From Vibrio sp. S17_S38 (GTDB lineage Bacteria; Pseudomonadota; Gammaproteobacteria; Enterobacterales; Vibrionaceae): a stretch of DNA of 64,000 bases. Shown here piece after piece: positions 48,553-57,236 of the stretch (positions within the stretch are counted from its first letter, which is position 1; every line of letters begins with the position of its first letter). The notes below the pieces were generated by a model, which saw only the letters and a program-made list of their open reading frames with translations, did no database searches and was not told the DNA's origin. Where the stretch lies: the NCBI RefSeq assembly GCF_014694375.1, contig NZ_JAAUWW010000006.1:62001-126000 (forward strand). The letters are read 5' to 3'. Both the position numbers and the translations under genes were made by a program.

Positions 48553-49313
48553 TCTGACTCCTTATCTTGCTGATTGGCTGGTGAATTTTTATTTCCCTGA
48601 GATCTAACACGATGTTTTCCACCTTTTAGTTCTCGATTATCCCCCTCATGTTGGCGATGATGTCTACGACCATGATGATCTTTATGTGAGCATTCCTTAC
48701 CGCGCATTTGCCCAAGCTCATCACCATCACGATATTTTGCTTTCACGCGTTTCACTGTCGAAATACTGGATCCTGTTTCATCAGCGACCGCTTGCAGTGT
48801 TTTTCCTTCTAATAATAACGTTACAATTTTTTGATGCTGATCTTTATCCGCTCGACGACCTCGAAATTTTTCTTTCCACAATGCTTTATCGATTCGTAAC
48901 CCTCTGCGCCCAAATTCCGCCGCGATTAAACGATGTTGTGTTTCAGCATCTGCGTATCCTTTCAAAACTTGTAATACTGCTTGTGTACTATCACTATTTG
49001 GAGTTAAAGAAAGCTGCTGATTGATGGTCTTAATCTGAATGCCTTTATCGAGTAAGCCTTCTATTGCTTTATAGCAATCATCAAATTGACGACTAAATTC
49101 CGTCAACCACCACACCACTAACGTATCACCAGCTATCATCTTTTCAGCTAATAATTGATATTGAGGTCGCTCAAGTAAAACAACATTTCCTCTCACACCC
49201 GTTTCTTTGAATAAGGTTAAATCTGATTGATATTGCTGCATTTGTTCAATTCTTGAATCAACATCTTTCATTTTTGGTGAGATTCGAATGTAGCCATAAG
49301 TATTGTTGTTCAT
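48549..49313 (-). CDS. Serine-recombinase-fold protein with altered catalytic region and His-rich tail
   Basis: 254 residues. Residues 1-140 match the resolvase/invertase catalytic domain: 'YGYIRIS' with Arg10 and nucleophile Ser12, 'ERPQYQLL' (Arg49), 'DTLVVWWLTEFSRQ' and the long E-helix. In resolvases the last motif reads L-D-R-L-x-R; here it is L-T-E-F-S-R, so the conserved Asp and first Arg are Thr71 and Glu72 while Arg75 remains. A helix-turn-helix (about 170-193, 'GKTLQAVADETGSSISTVKRV') follows. The tail has Cys208 and His210, 213, 214, 218, 219, 222, then a polar end. It may be a DNA-binding regulator rather than an active recombinase. Overlaps the siderophore-interacting gene by 4 bases. 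Clear ribosome binding site AAGGAATTAAA. Confidence 0.82.
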   Translation of the reverse strand: MNNNTYGYIRISPKMKDVDSRIEQMQQYQSDLTLFKETGVRGNVVLLERPQYQLLAEKMIAGDTLVVWWLTEFSRQFDDCYKAIEGLLDKGIQIKTINQQLSLTPNSDSTQAVLQVLKGYADAETQHRLIAAEFGRRGLRIDKALWKEKFRGRRADKDQHQKIVTLLLEGKTLQAVADETGSSISTVKRVKAKYRDGDELGQMRGKECSHKDHHGRRHHRQHEGDNRELKGGKHRVRSQGNKNSPANQQDKESE

Positions 49314-49417
49314 TTTAATTCCTTCAGTTGGAGTACAAGATGAGCGAACACTTTCTTTTGACTTTTACCATCGAGATAGCTCAATAAGTGTTGTGGCTCA
49401 ATTTAAAATAAGCATAA

Positions 49418-49453
49418 TAGCTCATAAGTAAAAGGTCAACACCAAATGAGCTA
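49418..49453. promoter_or_regulatory. Inverted repeat upstream of the recombinase-like gene
   Basis: Perfect 8-bp inverted repeat TAGCTCAT (49418-49425) / ATGAGCTA (49446-49453) with a 20-base spacer, about 105-140 bases before the recombinase-like start and just before the betT terminator. Candidate binding site for that protein or another regulator. Confidence 0.35.
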
Positions 49454-49472
49454 ATCATTAAAAATAAACAAA

Positions 49473-49500
49473 AAAGGCCCTATTATAAAAATAGGGCCTT
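49473..49500 (-). terminator. Terminator of betT
   Basis: 10-bp perfect stem AAGGCCCTAT / ATAGGGCCTT with a 7-base loop; T run on the minus strand, 30 bases after the betT stop. Confidence 0.88.
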
Positions 49501-49531
49501 AACTCATTATATTGGTTTTACACCATGTAAA

Positions 49532-51592
49532 TTAAGCCTTTTCTGGCTCTACATCTGGTTGCTCAGGTGGAATATCATCATCATGTTCTTCCATATTCCA
49601 CGGTAGAATACCTGGAGAGATATGAATGAAATGCAGATAACGCTCAAACTGATTCAAAATGTCATTGATAATATCTTGTGACTCATAGTTATACACATCA
49701 TAAGCTTGACCACCACGACGCAAGAACACTTCCGCGCGGTAATAATACTCATCTAATGGTTCATTAGCTTCCGAACTCACAAACTCTGGCATTTCATAAC
49801 CACGTAAACGGATCTCATAAATAAACTCAACCTGACCTTCTTTGAACACTTCAAAGTGCGCGCGGCATAGTTCTTCATCAAAGGTAACTTCCGCTTCCCA
49901 CTCTTGTTCTTCTAGCTCTTGCTCTACACGCTTCATACTGTTTAAAGCCGTTACGCTAATGAACTTTTCAACAGAATCTCGAGATGGAAAATCAACTAAA
50001 TTTGCCAAACGCTTCTTCCACAATCCTTTCCCTGACGGCGTATTCGATTGCTGCATTTGCATATACTGTTGCTGACTGTCTTCGTGGTGCCCTTCTATGC
50101 GTAAAGCTCTAATCATGCCAAACATGGCGATCAGCATAATAATAGCAAAGGGTAATGCACTAACAATAGTCGCGGTTTGTAAAGCGCCTAAACCACCGGC
50201 AAGCAATAAAACAGCCGCGACGACACCTTCCGTTGAGACCCAAAAAACACGTTGCCAGATTGGAGTTTCCTGAACCCCGCCCGAAGCTAGTGAGTCAATC
50301 ACTAATGAACCGGAATCTGATGATGTCACAAAGAAAGTCACAATTAGGATCACGGTCAAGAATGAAATGATAGACGTCATAGGTAAACGTTCAAATAATT
50401 TAAACAGCGCAATCGCATTGTTATTTTGCACTTCACTGATGATGTGCGTGTAACCATCCACCATGATCATATGCAACGCAGTGTCACCAAAAACAGAAAA
50501 CCATAGGAACGTGAAGATGGTAGGAACGACCATTACACCAACAACAAATTGGCGAATAGTACGTCCACGGCTTATTTTCGCAATAAATAGCCCCACAAAT
50601 GGTGACCACGCAATTGTCCAACCGAAGATAAACAAGGTCCAGTTACCAATCCAATCGCTTGATGTATAAGCTTGAAGGTTAAAGGTACGTTCAACAATAT
50701 TGCTCAAATAATTTCCTGTGTTTTGCATGAAAGTATTCAAGATGAAAATTGTCGGACCGACAGCAAAAACAAACACCATTAAAGCAATCGCAAGCACCAT
50801 GTTAAGTATTGATAAATTTTTAACACCTTTATCCATACCTGCAACCACAGAGGCCATAGCACACAAGGTTATCACCGTAATCGCAATGATCTGAACCGTG
50901 CTATTAATGGGAATTTCAGGCCACAGATAATTCAAACCGGTATTAATTTGCGTAACTGATAAACCAAGCGTAGTCGCAATACCAAATAACGTACCGAGAA
51001 TGGCAAATACATCAACCGCATGCCCCATCGGACCGTGAATTTTATCACCAATTATTGGATATAAGGTTGAGCGCATTGATAACGGTAACCCATGACGGAA
51101 TGCAAAGTATGCCAATGCTAAACCCACTAAGCCATAAATAGCCCAGATATGAAAACCCCAGTGGAAAAATGCGATTTGCATGGCTTGGCGCGCAGCATCA
51201 ACTGTTAACGCAGGCCCGGTTGGTGGTGATGCATAATGAAGAACTGGTTCTGCTACGCCAAAAAAGAGCAGTGCTACACCATAACCCGCAGAAAACAGCA
51301 TCGCGAACCACTCAGGAAAGCTATACTCAGGTTCCGAATGATCTGGGCCTAATTTAATTTCTCCCCATTTACTGACTGCGACACAAATAATGAAGACCAA
51401 AAAGATCGCCACAGACAACATATAAAACCAGCCAAAATTAGTTGTAACGGCCGATAAGATATCTGAGAAAAAAACACCTGCTCGTGCTGGATTACTTATG
51501 GTTCCAATCACAATTAATGCGATTACAATAACTGCGGGTATAAAGACGGGAACTAATACCGTCGAGGACCTTTTTTCTGCTTTCACGTCCAT
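49532..51592 (-). CDS. betT: BCCT-family choline/betaine transporter BetT
   Basis: High-affinity proton-driven choline (or betaine) importer of the BCCT family. 686 residues (E. coli BetT 677). Twelve hydrophobic segments lie in residues 15-500; the substrate/coupling region shows 'GVAEPVLHY', 'FFHWGFHIWAIYGLVGLALAYF' and the family motif 'LFIFGWTIAWSPFVGLFIAKISRGRTIR'. A long acidic C-terminal cytoplasmic domain (about 515-686, 'FDEELCRAHFEVFKEGQVEFIYEIRLRGYEMPEF') is typical of BetT and is tied to osmosensing in homologues. No betIBA genes are adjacent here. Confidence 0.9.
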   Translation of the reverse strand: MDVKAEKRSSTVLVPVFIPAVIVIALIVIGTISNPARAGVFFSDILSAVTTNFGWFYMLSVAIFLVFIICVAVSKWGEIKLGPDHSEPEYSFPEWFAMLFSAGYGVALLFFGVAEPVLHYASPPTGPALTVDAARQAMQIAFFHWGFHIWAIYGLVGLALAYFAFRHGLPLSMRSTLYPIIGDKIHGPMGHAVDVFAILGTLFGIATTLGLSVTQINTGLNYLWPEIPINSTVQIIAITVITLCAMASVVAGMDKGVKNLSILNMVLAIALMVFVFAVGPTIFILNTFMQNTGNYLSNIVERTFNLQAYTSSDWIGNWTLFIFGWTIAWSPFVGLFIAKISRGRTIRQFVVGVMVVPTIFTFLWFSVFGDTALHMIMVDGYTHIISEVQNNNAIALFKLFERLPMTSIISFLTVILIVTFFVTSSDSGSLVIDSLASGGVQETPIWQRVFWVSTEGVVAAVLLLAGGLGALQTATIVSALPFAIIMLIAMFGMIRALRIEGHHEDSQQQYMQMQQSNTPSGKGLWKKRLANLVDFPSRDSVEKFISVTALNSMKRVEQELEEQEWEAEVTFDEELCRAHFEVFKEGQVEFIYEIRLRGYEMPEFVSSEANEPLDEYYYRAEVFLRRGGQAYDVYNYESQDIINDILNQFERYLHFIHISPGILPWNMEEHDDDIPPEQPDVEPEKA

Positions 51593-51885
51593 GTTGTTCT
51601 CCTAATAACAAAAAATGCAATCTCCACTCAACATCCAATTACGTTTAATAATAATGAGTGAAAAATTGCAGCATGAAGCTAGCATACAAAGAGCGGTTGT
51701 GAATTTCTACCCCAAAGGAAAAAATATAACCACATTAAAATTAAGTGATTATTTATTACGCCTAAAATATTGATTATAAATAGACAGGATAAATGTTTAC
51801 ATAGCAGGCGTCGGCAGAGCTAATGATAATCAACACTAATGCAACATTAAAATCGGCTATTAATATTTATATTTTTCAGGACTAT
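51593..51885. other. Intergenic region between tag and betT
   Basis: 293 AT-rich bases on the 3' side of tag and 5' side of betT. Should hold the betT promoter. No terminator for tag and no operator recognised. Confidence 0.4.
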
Positions 51886-52473
51886 TTAGTTTTTTACAGA
51901 ATGAAGATTCGGGTAACAAGGACAGGAAACCACATGGTCATTAACCATTCCAACGGCTTGCATGAAAGCATAGCAAATGGTTTCCCCCATAAATTTAAAG
52001 CCTCGCTTTTTTAAAAATTTACTTAATGCTTTAGATTCATCACTTATCGCAGGGATTTGATCCATACTTTGGCGTTGAGGTTGAAGCGGTTTTCCATCAA
52101 CAAATTGCCATAATGCCGCAGATAATGAACCGTACTCTTTTTGTAATTCAATTGCGGCTCGTGCATTGGAAAACACAGAGGCAATTTTTCCTTTATGTTT
52201 TACCACATCATAATTTTCAATAATAAAAGGCACTCGTTGTTCATCGTATTGTGCGAGTTTTTCGATATCAAAACATTCAAAGGCGGCAATATACCCGGCT
52301 CTTTTATTCAAAATTGTCCGCCAACTTAACCCTGCTTGTGCTCCTTCCAAACAAATAAATTCAAACAATTTAGAGTCATCATAAACAGGTACTCCCCACT
52401 CTTGATCATGATATTCACGCTCATTATCGTGCTTCATTGCCCAACCGCATGTTGTGTCTTGTTGCTCTGCCAT
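51886..52473 (-). CDS. tag: DNA-3-methyladenine glycosylase I
   Basis: Removes 3-methyladenine from alkylated DNA. 195 residues (E. coli Tag 187). 'CGWAMKHDNEREYHDQEWGVPVYDD' at the N-terminus (Cys and His zinc ligands, Tyr/Trp lesion pocket), catalytic-region 'FEFICLEGAQAGLSWRTILNKR', and C-terminal zinc ligands in 'MVNDHVVSCPCY'. This is the canonical enzyme, in contrast to the zinc-less paralogue at 28.7 kb. ATG 52473 with AGGAATATTTC upstream. Confidence 0.97.
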   Translation of the reverse strand: MAEQQDTTCGWAMKHDNEREYHDQEWGVPVYDDSKLFEFICLEGAQAGLSWRTILNKRAGYIAAFECFDIEKLAQYDEQRVPFIIENYDVVKHKGKIASVFSNARAAIELQKEYGSLSAALWQFVDGKPLQPQRQSMDQIPAISDESKALSKFLKKRGFKFMGETICYAFMQAVGMVNDHVVSCPCYPNLHSVKN

Positions 52474-52532
52474 GAAATATTCCTATAAATTAAACGTAAA
52501 AAGATGGTAAGAAACTAAAAGGATTAAAAACC

Positions 52533-52572
52533 AAAAAATCTCTGACAGATTAGCTCATTTCAGAGATTTTTT
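52533..52572 (-). terminator. Terminator of pspABC
   Basis: 13-bp stem AAAAAATCTCTGA / TCAGAGATTTTTT with a 14-base loop and flanking A/T runs, 32 bases past the pspC stop. Confidence 0.88.
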
Positions 52573-52603
52573 ATTACTGTAATATGACGAGTGAAATCAG
52601 TGA

Positions 52604-52990
52604 CTACATCTGGTTAAATTCTTTATTCACTTTGTAAGCATCTGAAGTGACATAAGCTTCCATCTTACGAAGTTTAACTTCAATTTGTTGATATTCAGTG
52701 TCCAGATCCACCAACAATTCAGAAGGTACTTTTCCTGCCTGCCACGGTTTGCTTTTTAAAGTATGATCTTCTGCATGACTTTCTTCATATAAAGAAACGG
52801 GACGCTTATCAACCATTAACCAAACACCGATATAAGCAAAAACCACTAACAAATAGCCACCCAATAAAAAAACAGAGACCGCCAGAATCCGGATCCACCA
52901 CACTTCAACACCAAAATAACGGCCAATTCCCGCGCAAATACCCGCAATTTTTCCCGTTGTCGGTTCTCTATAAAATGACTTTTTAGACAT
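52604..52990 (-). CDS. pspC: Phage shock protein C
   Basis: Inner-membrane sensor that, with PspB, releases PspF from PspA under envelope stress. 128 residues. PspC domain at about 4-62: 'FYREPTTGKIAGICAGIGRYFGVEVWWIRILAVSVFLLGGYLLVVFAYIGVWLMVDKRP' with one transmembrane segment, and a cytoplasmic coiled-coil-like C-terminus. Three bases downstream of pspB. Confidence 0.96.
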   Translation of the reverse strand: MSKKSFYREPTTGKIAGICAGIGRYFGVEVWWIRILAVSVFLLGGYLLVVFAYIGVWLMVDKRPVSLYEESHAEDHTLKSKPWQAGKVPSELLVDLDTEYQQIEVKLRKMEAYVTSDAYKVNKEFNQM

Positions 52991-52993
52991 TCA

Positions 52994-53212
52994 CTACCTC
53001 CAATTTGGCGCTTCAGCATCCAATATTTTTTCTAACGTTTTAACTCGTGCTTGCATCGTTTCGGCTTTTTCAGCTAACTGCTTCAGCTTCTCAAGTTCTT
53101 CACCAGATAATCCAGTCGACACTTTGCGCTTACTGCGATAATGCAAGATTAGCCATAAAGGGGCGACGAAAATCATAAATACCACTAATGGCGTGGCAAG
53201 AAATGTCATCAT
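52994..53212 (-). CDS. pspB: Phage shock protein B
   Basis: Small (72 residues) inner-membrane protein with one N-terminal transmembrane segment ('FLATPLVVFMIFVAPLWLILHY') and a cytoplasmic coiled coil ('EELEKLKQLAEKAETMQARVKTLEKIL'), as in E. coli PspB (74). Works with PspC as regulator of the Psp response. Start at 53212, the first of two consecutive ATGs, because AGGAG is 6 bases upstream. Confidence 0.95.
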   Translation of the reverse strand: MMTFLATPLVVFMIFVAPLWLILHYRSKRKVSTGLSGEELEKLKQLAEKAETMQARVKTLEKILDAEAPNWR

Positions 53213-53263
53213 ATATAGCTCCTACTCTCTTCTATTCTGAAACCTTCAATAAGAACCATAGCA

Positions 53264-53950
53264 CTACTGACTATCTTGTACATTGGATTTAGCTTGCATA
53301 CTTTGCTTGAGCTTTTCTAACTCTTTTTCAATCTCATCATCCGCTTGTAGCTCTGCAAATTCTTGATCAAGACTTTTCCCTTTTGCACCTAAATCATAGC
53401 TGTCGGCTTCGGCTTCTAATTCATCAATTTTACGCTCATATTGAGCAAATTTAGACATCGCCTCTTCCGTTTTTCCGGTGTTCAGCTGTTTTTTTATATC
53501 ACGACGATGAGTGGCCGTTTGTTTACGGGTTATAATTGATTGCTGACGTGCGCGGGTTTCCGTAATTTTACTTTCTAGCTTGTTAATTTCTGAACTTAAT
53601 TTCTCTATCGATTCCGACAATAATGTTTTCTCGTTGGCTAAGTCTTTTAGAATATCATCCAATTTTTGCTTTTCAATCAAAGCCGCACGAGCCAAATCGT
53701 CTCTCTGCTTAGTCAATGCCAGCGTAGCTTTAGCCTGCCAGTTTTTCACTTGTTCTTGTAAGAATAAAATACGTCTCGAAAGCTCTTTATCATCAGCAAG
53801 TGATTTGGCTGAATGAGTACGAACTTCAACAAGTGTGTCTTCCATTTCTTGAATAATTAGCCTGATCATTTTTTCTGGATCTTCAGCTTTATCTAATAAA
53901 GCGCTGATATTGGAATTAACGATGTCCGCAAAACGTGAAAAAATACCCAT
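53264..53950 (-). CDS. pspA: Phage shock protein A
   Basis: Peripheral inner-membrane ESCRT-III-like protein that protects the membrane and binds and inhibits PspF. 228 residues (E. coli 222), almost entirely helical coiled coil. 'MGIFSRFADIVNSNISALLDKAEDPEKMIRLIIQEMEDTLVEVR' is the amphipathic helix a and start of helix 1, which also bind PspF. Preceded by a sigma-54 promoter. No pspD or pspE follows pspC. Confidence 0.97.
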   Translation of the reverse strand: MGIFSRFADIVNSNISALLDKAEDPEKMIRLIIQEMEDTLVEVRTHSAKSLADDKELSRRILFLQEQVKNWQAKATLALTKQRDDLARAALIEKQKLDDILKDLANEKTLLSESIEKLSSEINKLESKITETRARQQSIITRKQTATHRRDIKKQLNTGKTEEAMSKFAQYERKIDELEAEADSYDLGAKGKSLDQEFAELQADDEIEKELEKLKQSMQAKSNVQDSQ

Positions 53951-53996
53951 GATTATGTTCCTCTCTATAAATTAGTACTTGTGATACTTGGAGTAA

Positions 53997-54012
53997 TACA
54001 TAATTCGTGCCA
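53997..54012 (-). promoter_or_regulatory. Sigma-54 promoter of pspABC
   Basis: On the minus strand TGGCACG (complement of 54006-54012), four bases, ATGTA (complement of 53997-54001). It matches TGGCACG-N4-TTGCA with GG and G at the -24/-12 positions; the -12 element has GT in place of GC as I recall for E. coli pspA. 47 bases before the pspA start, and next to pspF. Confidence 0.85.
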
Positions 54013-54139
54013 ACAATGTTTTACATATAAATCAATATGATAACTGATGTTATATTCTTTCCCAAATAGCTGATATGATTAATATCACTAACTATTGGTC
54101 TAAATACTTATTTATTGACAATAATCGCAGGTGATATAG

Positions 54140-55222
54140 ATGAAACCACAGAATTTAATCGGACAATCTGCCCACTTTCTCGCGGCTTTAGATAAAACCT
54201 CTCAATTAGCGGCAATAGAACGTCCCATTCTTATTATCGGTGAGCGAGGAACAGGAAAAGAACTCATAGCTCAACGTTTGCACTACCTTTCAAAACGTTG
54301 GAGACAACCTTTAATCAACTTAAATTGCTCAACTTTTAGCGAAGGTCTGATTGATTCTGAATTATTTGGTCATGAGTCAGGATCTTTTACAGGTGCTAAA
54401 AATCAACATAAAGGTCGATTTGAGCGCGCCGAGCAAGGCACATTATTTTTAGATGAGCTAGCAACAGCTCCAATGAGTGTGCAAGAAAAACTATTACGAG
54501 TGATTGAATATGGTGAATATGAACGCGTTGGAGGCAGCAAAACCTTGATGGCAGATGTTCGTGTAGTTTGTGCAACCAATGCCAACCTTCCTGAACTCGC
54601 ACAACAAGGTAAATTTCGCGCCGATTTATTAGATAGGCTAGCTTTTGATGTAATACATCTTCCACCTTTACGTGAACGTGTTGATGATATTTTATTACTA
54701 GCGGAACATTTTGCGATTCAAATGTGTCAAGAACTCAGCTTTGAGATGTTCTCCGGTTTAAGTCAAAAAGCTCAACAAACATTAATTTCCTATTCATGGC
54801 CGGGGAATATTCGTGAACTCAAAAATGTAATTGAACGCGCTGTCTATCAACACGGCAATGCAGAAGGCCCCATCAATGACATCATATTCAATCCTTTTAT
54901 TACACCACACCAAACTAGTGACGCCGTCACTTTAAGTTCATTGGAAAACTCAACTATTTCGAGGATAGATAAAGATGTTGCTCTCCCTTCGTTTTCACCC
55001 ACAGAAAACTCAGATAATATTAATATAAGTCAACAAGTTAAAGATATACGTTTTCCTATCGACTATAAACAGTGGCAAGCCAACCAAGACATTCAACTAC
55101 TCCACTTGGCCTTAGAACACGCTAAGTTTAACCAGCGTAATGCCGCGCAATTGCTCGGAGTAAGTTATCATCAATTAAGAGGCATGTTGAAAAAGCACAA
55201 TATCTCACCTAAAACCTTATAA
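54140..55222 (+). CDS. pspF: Sigma-54-dependent activator of the phage shock operon
   Basis: AAA+ enhancer-binding protein without a receiver domain, activator of pspABC and inhibited by PspA. 360 residues (E. coli 325). Walker A GERGTGKE at 34-41; sigma-54 contact loop GSFTGA at 81-86 in place of the canonical GAFTGA; Walker B 'GTLFLDELATAP'; arginine finger region 'RFRADLLDRLAF'; C-terminal Fis-type helix-turn-helix 'FNQRNAAQLLGVSYHQLRGML'. A longer linker (about 255-315) explains the extra length. Divergent from pspA, convergent logic to sap genes on the same strand. Confidence 0.96.
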   Translation: MKPQNLIGQSAHFLAALDKTSQLAAIERPILIIGERGTGKELIAQRLHYLSKRWRQPLINLNCSTFSEGLIDSELFGHESGSFTGAKNQHKGRFERAEQGTLFLDELATAPMSVQEKLLRVIEYGEYERVGGSKTLMADVRVVCATNANLPELAQQGKFRADLLDRLAFDVIHLPPLRERVDDILLLAEHFAIQMCQELSFEMFSGLSQKAQQTLISYSWPGNIRELKNVIERAVYQHGNAEGPINDIIFNPFITPHQTSDAVTLSSLENSTISRIDKDVALPSFSPTENSDNINISQQVKDIRFPIDYKQWQANQDIQLLHLALEHAKFNQRNAAQLLGVSYHQLRGMLKKHNISPKTL

Positions 55223-55399
55223 TTACTCGAATGTTTAGAGATTGCATACTTGATGAGAGACGTAATATAGGCGATTACAATTCGAGACAATCAAGGCGAA
55301 ATTCGTTATGATCTCTGATACGCAAAAATTCACCATAAACTACGCTCATCAGCCCTAAGCTTATTGAAGTTTATAAGGCTCGTAGTAAGGAACCTATAA

Positions 55400-56362
55400 A
55401 TGTTCGTTTATACGTTACGACGAATTAACTTATTTATCATTACGCTACTTATTATCACCTTAGTTGGCTTTAGTATATTGCGACTTGACTCCGCATCACC
55501 CGCGGCTATGCAGCCTTTTTTTCAAGGCTGGTTAGAGTATTTACAGCAGCTATTACAACTAGATTTTGGCACTAATGGCATCGGAGTTCCTGTTATTGAA
55601 GAGATAAAAGTCGTTTTCCCTGCGACTTTAGAACTCTGTATTTTTGCAATGGTTCTTGCTTTGGCGATTGGCATTCCAATTGGTACGCTTGCTGGTATGC
55701 GTCAAGGAAAGCCAACCGATATAATCATTTCTTTTAGTTCAATGGTCGGTTACTCGGTGCCGATATTTTGGCTTGCACTTATGATGATAATGGTCTTCTC
55801 ATTAAACATGGGAATAACACCTGTCTCTGGCCGATACGATTTGGCTTATCACGTTGAATATATAACTGGCTTTGCTGTTCTCGACACTCTTTTAAGTGAT
55901 GGCCCTATGAGAATGGAAGCCTTGCGTAGTATCGCACTCCATTTACTTCTACCATGTTTAGTATTAGCACTGCCACCCACCACTGAAGTTATCCGCCTTA
56001 TGAGAGCTTCGGTTGCAGACATCCGCAAGCAAAACTACATTCGAGCCGCTAGAACGCGTGGTTTATCTACTTTTGAAATCATTTTTCAGCATGTTTTACG
56101 CAACGCCATTCCACCCATCATCCCTAAAGTTGGTGTTCAGCTAGCGAGTATGCTGACTTATGCCATTATTACTGAGTCTATTTTCCATTGGCCTGGCATT
56201 GGCAGTTGGTTACTTGAAGCGTTAGATAATAAAGATTACGTTTCCATTCAAGCAGGTGTTATTACAGTGGCTGCTTTTGTACTGATGGCCAATATATTAT
56301 CTGATTTATTGGGTGCTCTTGTTAATCCACTGATAAGGAAACAATGGCATGTTGTCAAATAA
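55400..56362 (+). CDS. sapB: Peptide ABC transporter permease SapB
   Basis: Inner-membrane permease of the Sap (sensitivity to antimicrobial peptides / putrescine export in E. coli) ABC system. 320 residues (E. coli SapB 321), OppB family, six hydrophobic segments, with the DppB-like N-terminus 'MFVYTLRRINLFIITLLIITLVGFSIL' and the cytoplasmic EAA-type loop 'YIRAARTRGLSTFEIIFQHVLRNAIPPIIP'. Preceded by AAGGAACC. The periplasmic gene sapA, normally immediately upstream, is absent; only 177 bases separate it from pspF. Overlaps sapC by 14 bases. Confidence 0.93.
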   Translation: MFVYTLRRINLFIITLLIITLVGFSILRLDSASPAAMQPFFQGWLEYLQQLLQLDFGTNGIGVPVIEEIKVVFPATLELCIFAMVLALAIGIPIGTLAGMRQGKPTDIIISFSSMVGYSVPIFWLALMMIMVFSLNMGITPVSGRYDLAYHVEYITGFAVLDTLLSDGPMRMEALRSIALHLLLPCLVLALPPTTEVIRLMRASVADIRKQNYIRAARTRGLSTFEIIFQHVLRNAIPPIIPKVGVQLASMLTYAIITESIFHWPGIGSWLLEALDNKDYVSIQAGVITVAAFVLMANILSDLLGALVNPLIRKQWHVVK

Positions 56363-57236
56363 CATCTATCAAGAAGAACATATCCCAAGTCAATTTGAAC
56401 GTTTTTGGCGCAATTACCGCAGTAATAGCTTGGCTATGTTCGCCCTTTGGTGCTTTGTAGCTTTAGTGATCATTATTCTATCTGCTGGTTGGATTGCACC
56501 GCATGGTCCATTTGACCAAACGCGTCACATTCTTCAACCACTGTCTTGGAGCCATAACGGCAGTGTTGAATATTTTCTTGGCACCGATAATTTTGGTCGT
56601 GATATTTTGTCGCGCTTATTAGTTGGAACACAACTCACTTTTGGTTATGGTCTTCTCATTACTTTCATCGCAACGGTTATTGGTTGCGCCATCGGTATTT
56701 TTGCAGGTATGACCAAAGGCTTGCTTTCGAGCACATTAAACCACTTGCTTGATACCGTTATGTCGATTCCAACACTTCTATTAGCCATCATTTTTGTCGC
56801 TTTTCTCGGTGCCGGTGAGTTCAATATTTTATTAGCCATATGTTTGGCTTTGATCCCTAGATTTATTCGCTCGATCTATTTAGCAGTGAATGCTGAAATT
56901 GCCAAAGATTACAACATTGCTGCTCGCTTAGATGGTGCTAATGCTTTTCATCTTTTGTGGAGTTCAATTTTACCTAACTTATCTACCGTCATTGCAGCCG
57001 AAGTAACAATGGCAATATCCATGGCAATTCTCGACATTAGTGCCCTTGGATTCTTAGGTTTAGGCGCTCAAGATCCAACACCTGAATGGGGAGCAATGCT
57101 AGGTAATGCCGTTGATCTGATTTATATAGCCCCTTGGACCGTGACCTTACCCGGATTATTTATTATGTTTGCTGTCATTGTCGTCAACTTAATGGGCGAA
57201 GGTATCCGTAATGCTCTAAGTGCGGGGACAGAATAA
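56349..57236 (+). CDS. sapC: Peptide ABC transporter permease SapC
   Basis: Second permease (295 residues; E. coli 296), OppC family with a cytoplasmic N-terminus and about five to six hydrophobic segments. '[25 protein letters not shown]' and the EAA loop '[30 protein letters not shown]' are family motifs. AAGGAAACAATGGC ribosome binding site inside the sapB end. Its stop overlaps the sapD start (TAATG). Confidence 0.93.
   Translation: MLSNNIYQEEHIPSQFERFWRNYRSNSLAMFALWCFVALVIIILSAGWIAPHGPFDQTRHILQPLSWSHNGSVEYFLGTDNFGRDILSRLLVGTQLTFGYGLLITFIATVIGCAIGIFAGMTKGLLSSTLNHLLDTVMSIPTLLLAIIFVAFLGAGEFNILLAICLALIPRFIRSIYLAVNAEIAKDYNIAARLDGANAFHLLWSSILPNLSTVIAAEVTMAISMAILDISALGFLGLGAQDPTPEWGAMLGNAVDLIYIAPWTVTLPGLFIMFAVIVVNLMGEGIRNALSAGTE

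Noticed and set aside
49314..49460. Fur box before the recombinase-like / siderophore-interacting operon
   Set aside because: AT-rich stretches such as AAATAAGCATAATAGC match the Fur consensus only weakly; not enough to call.
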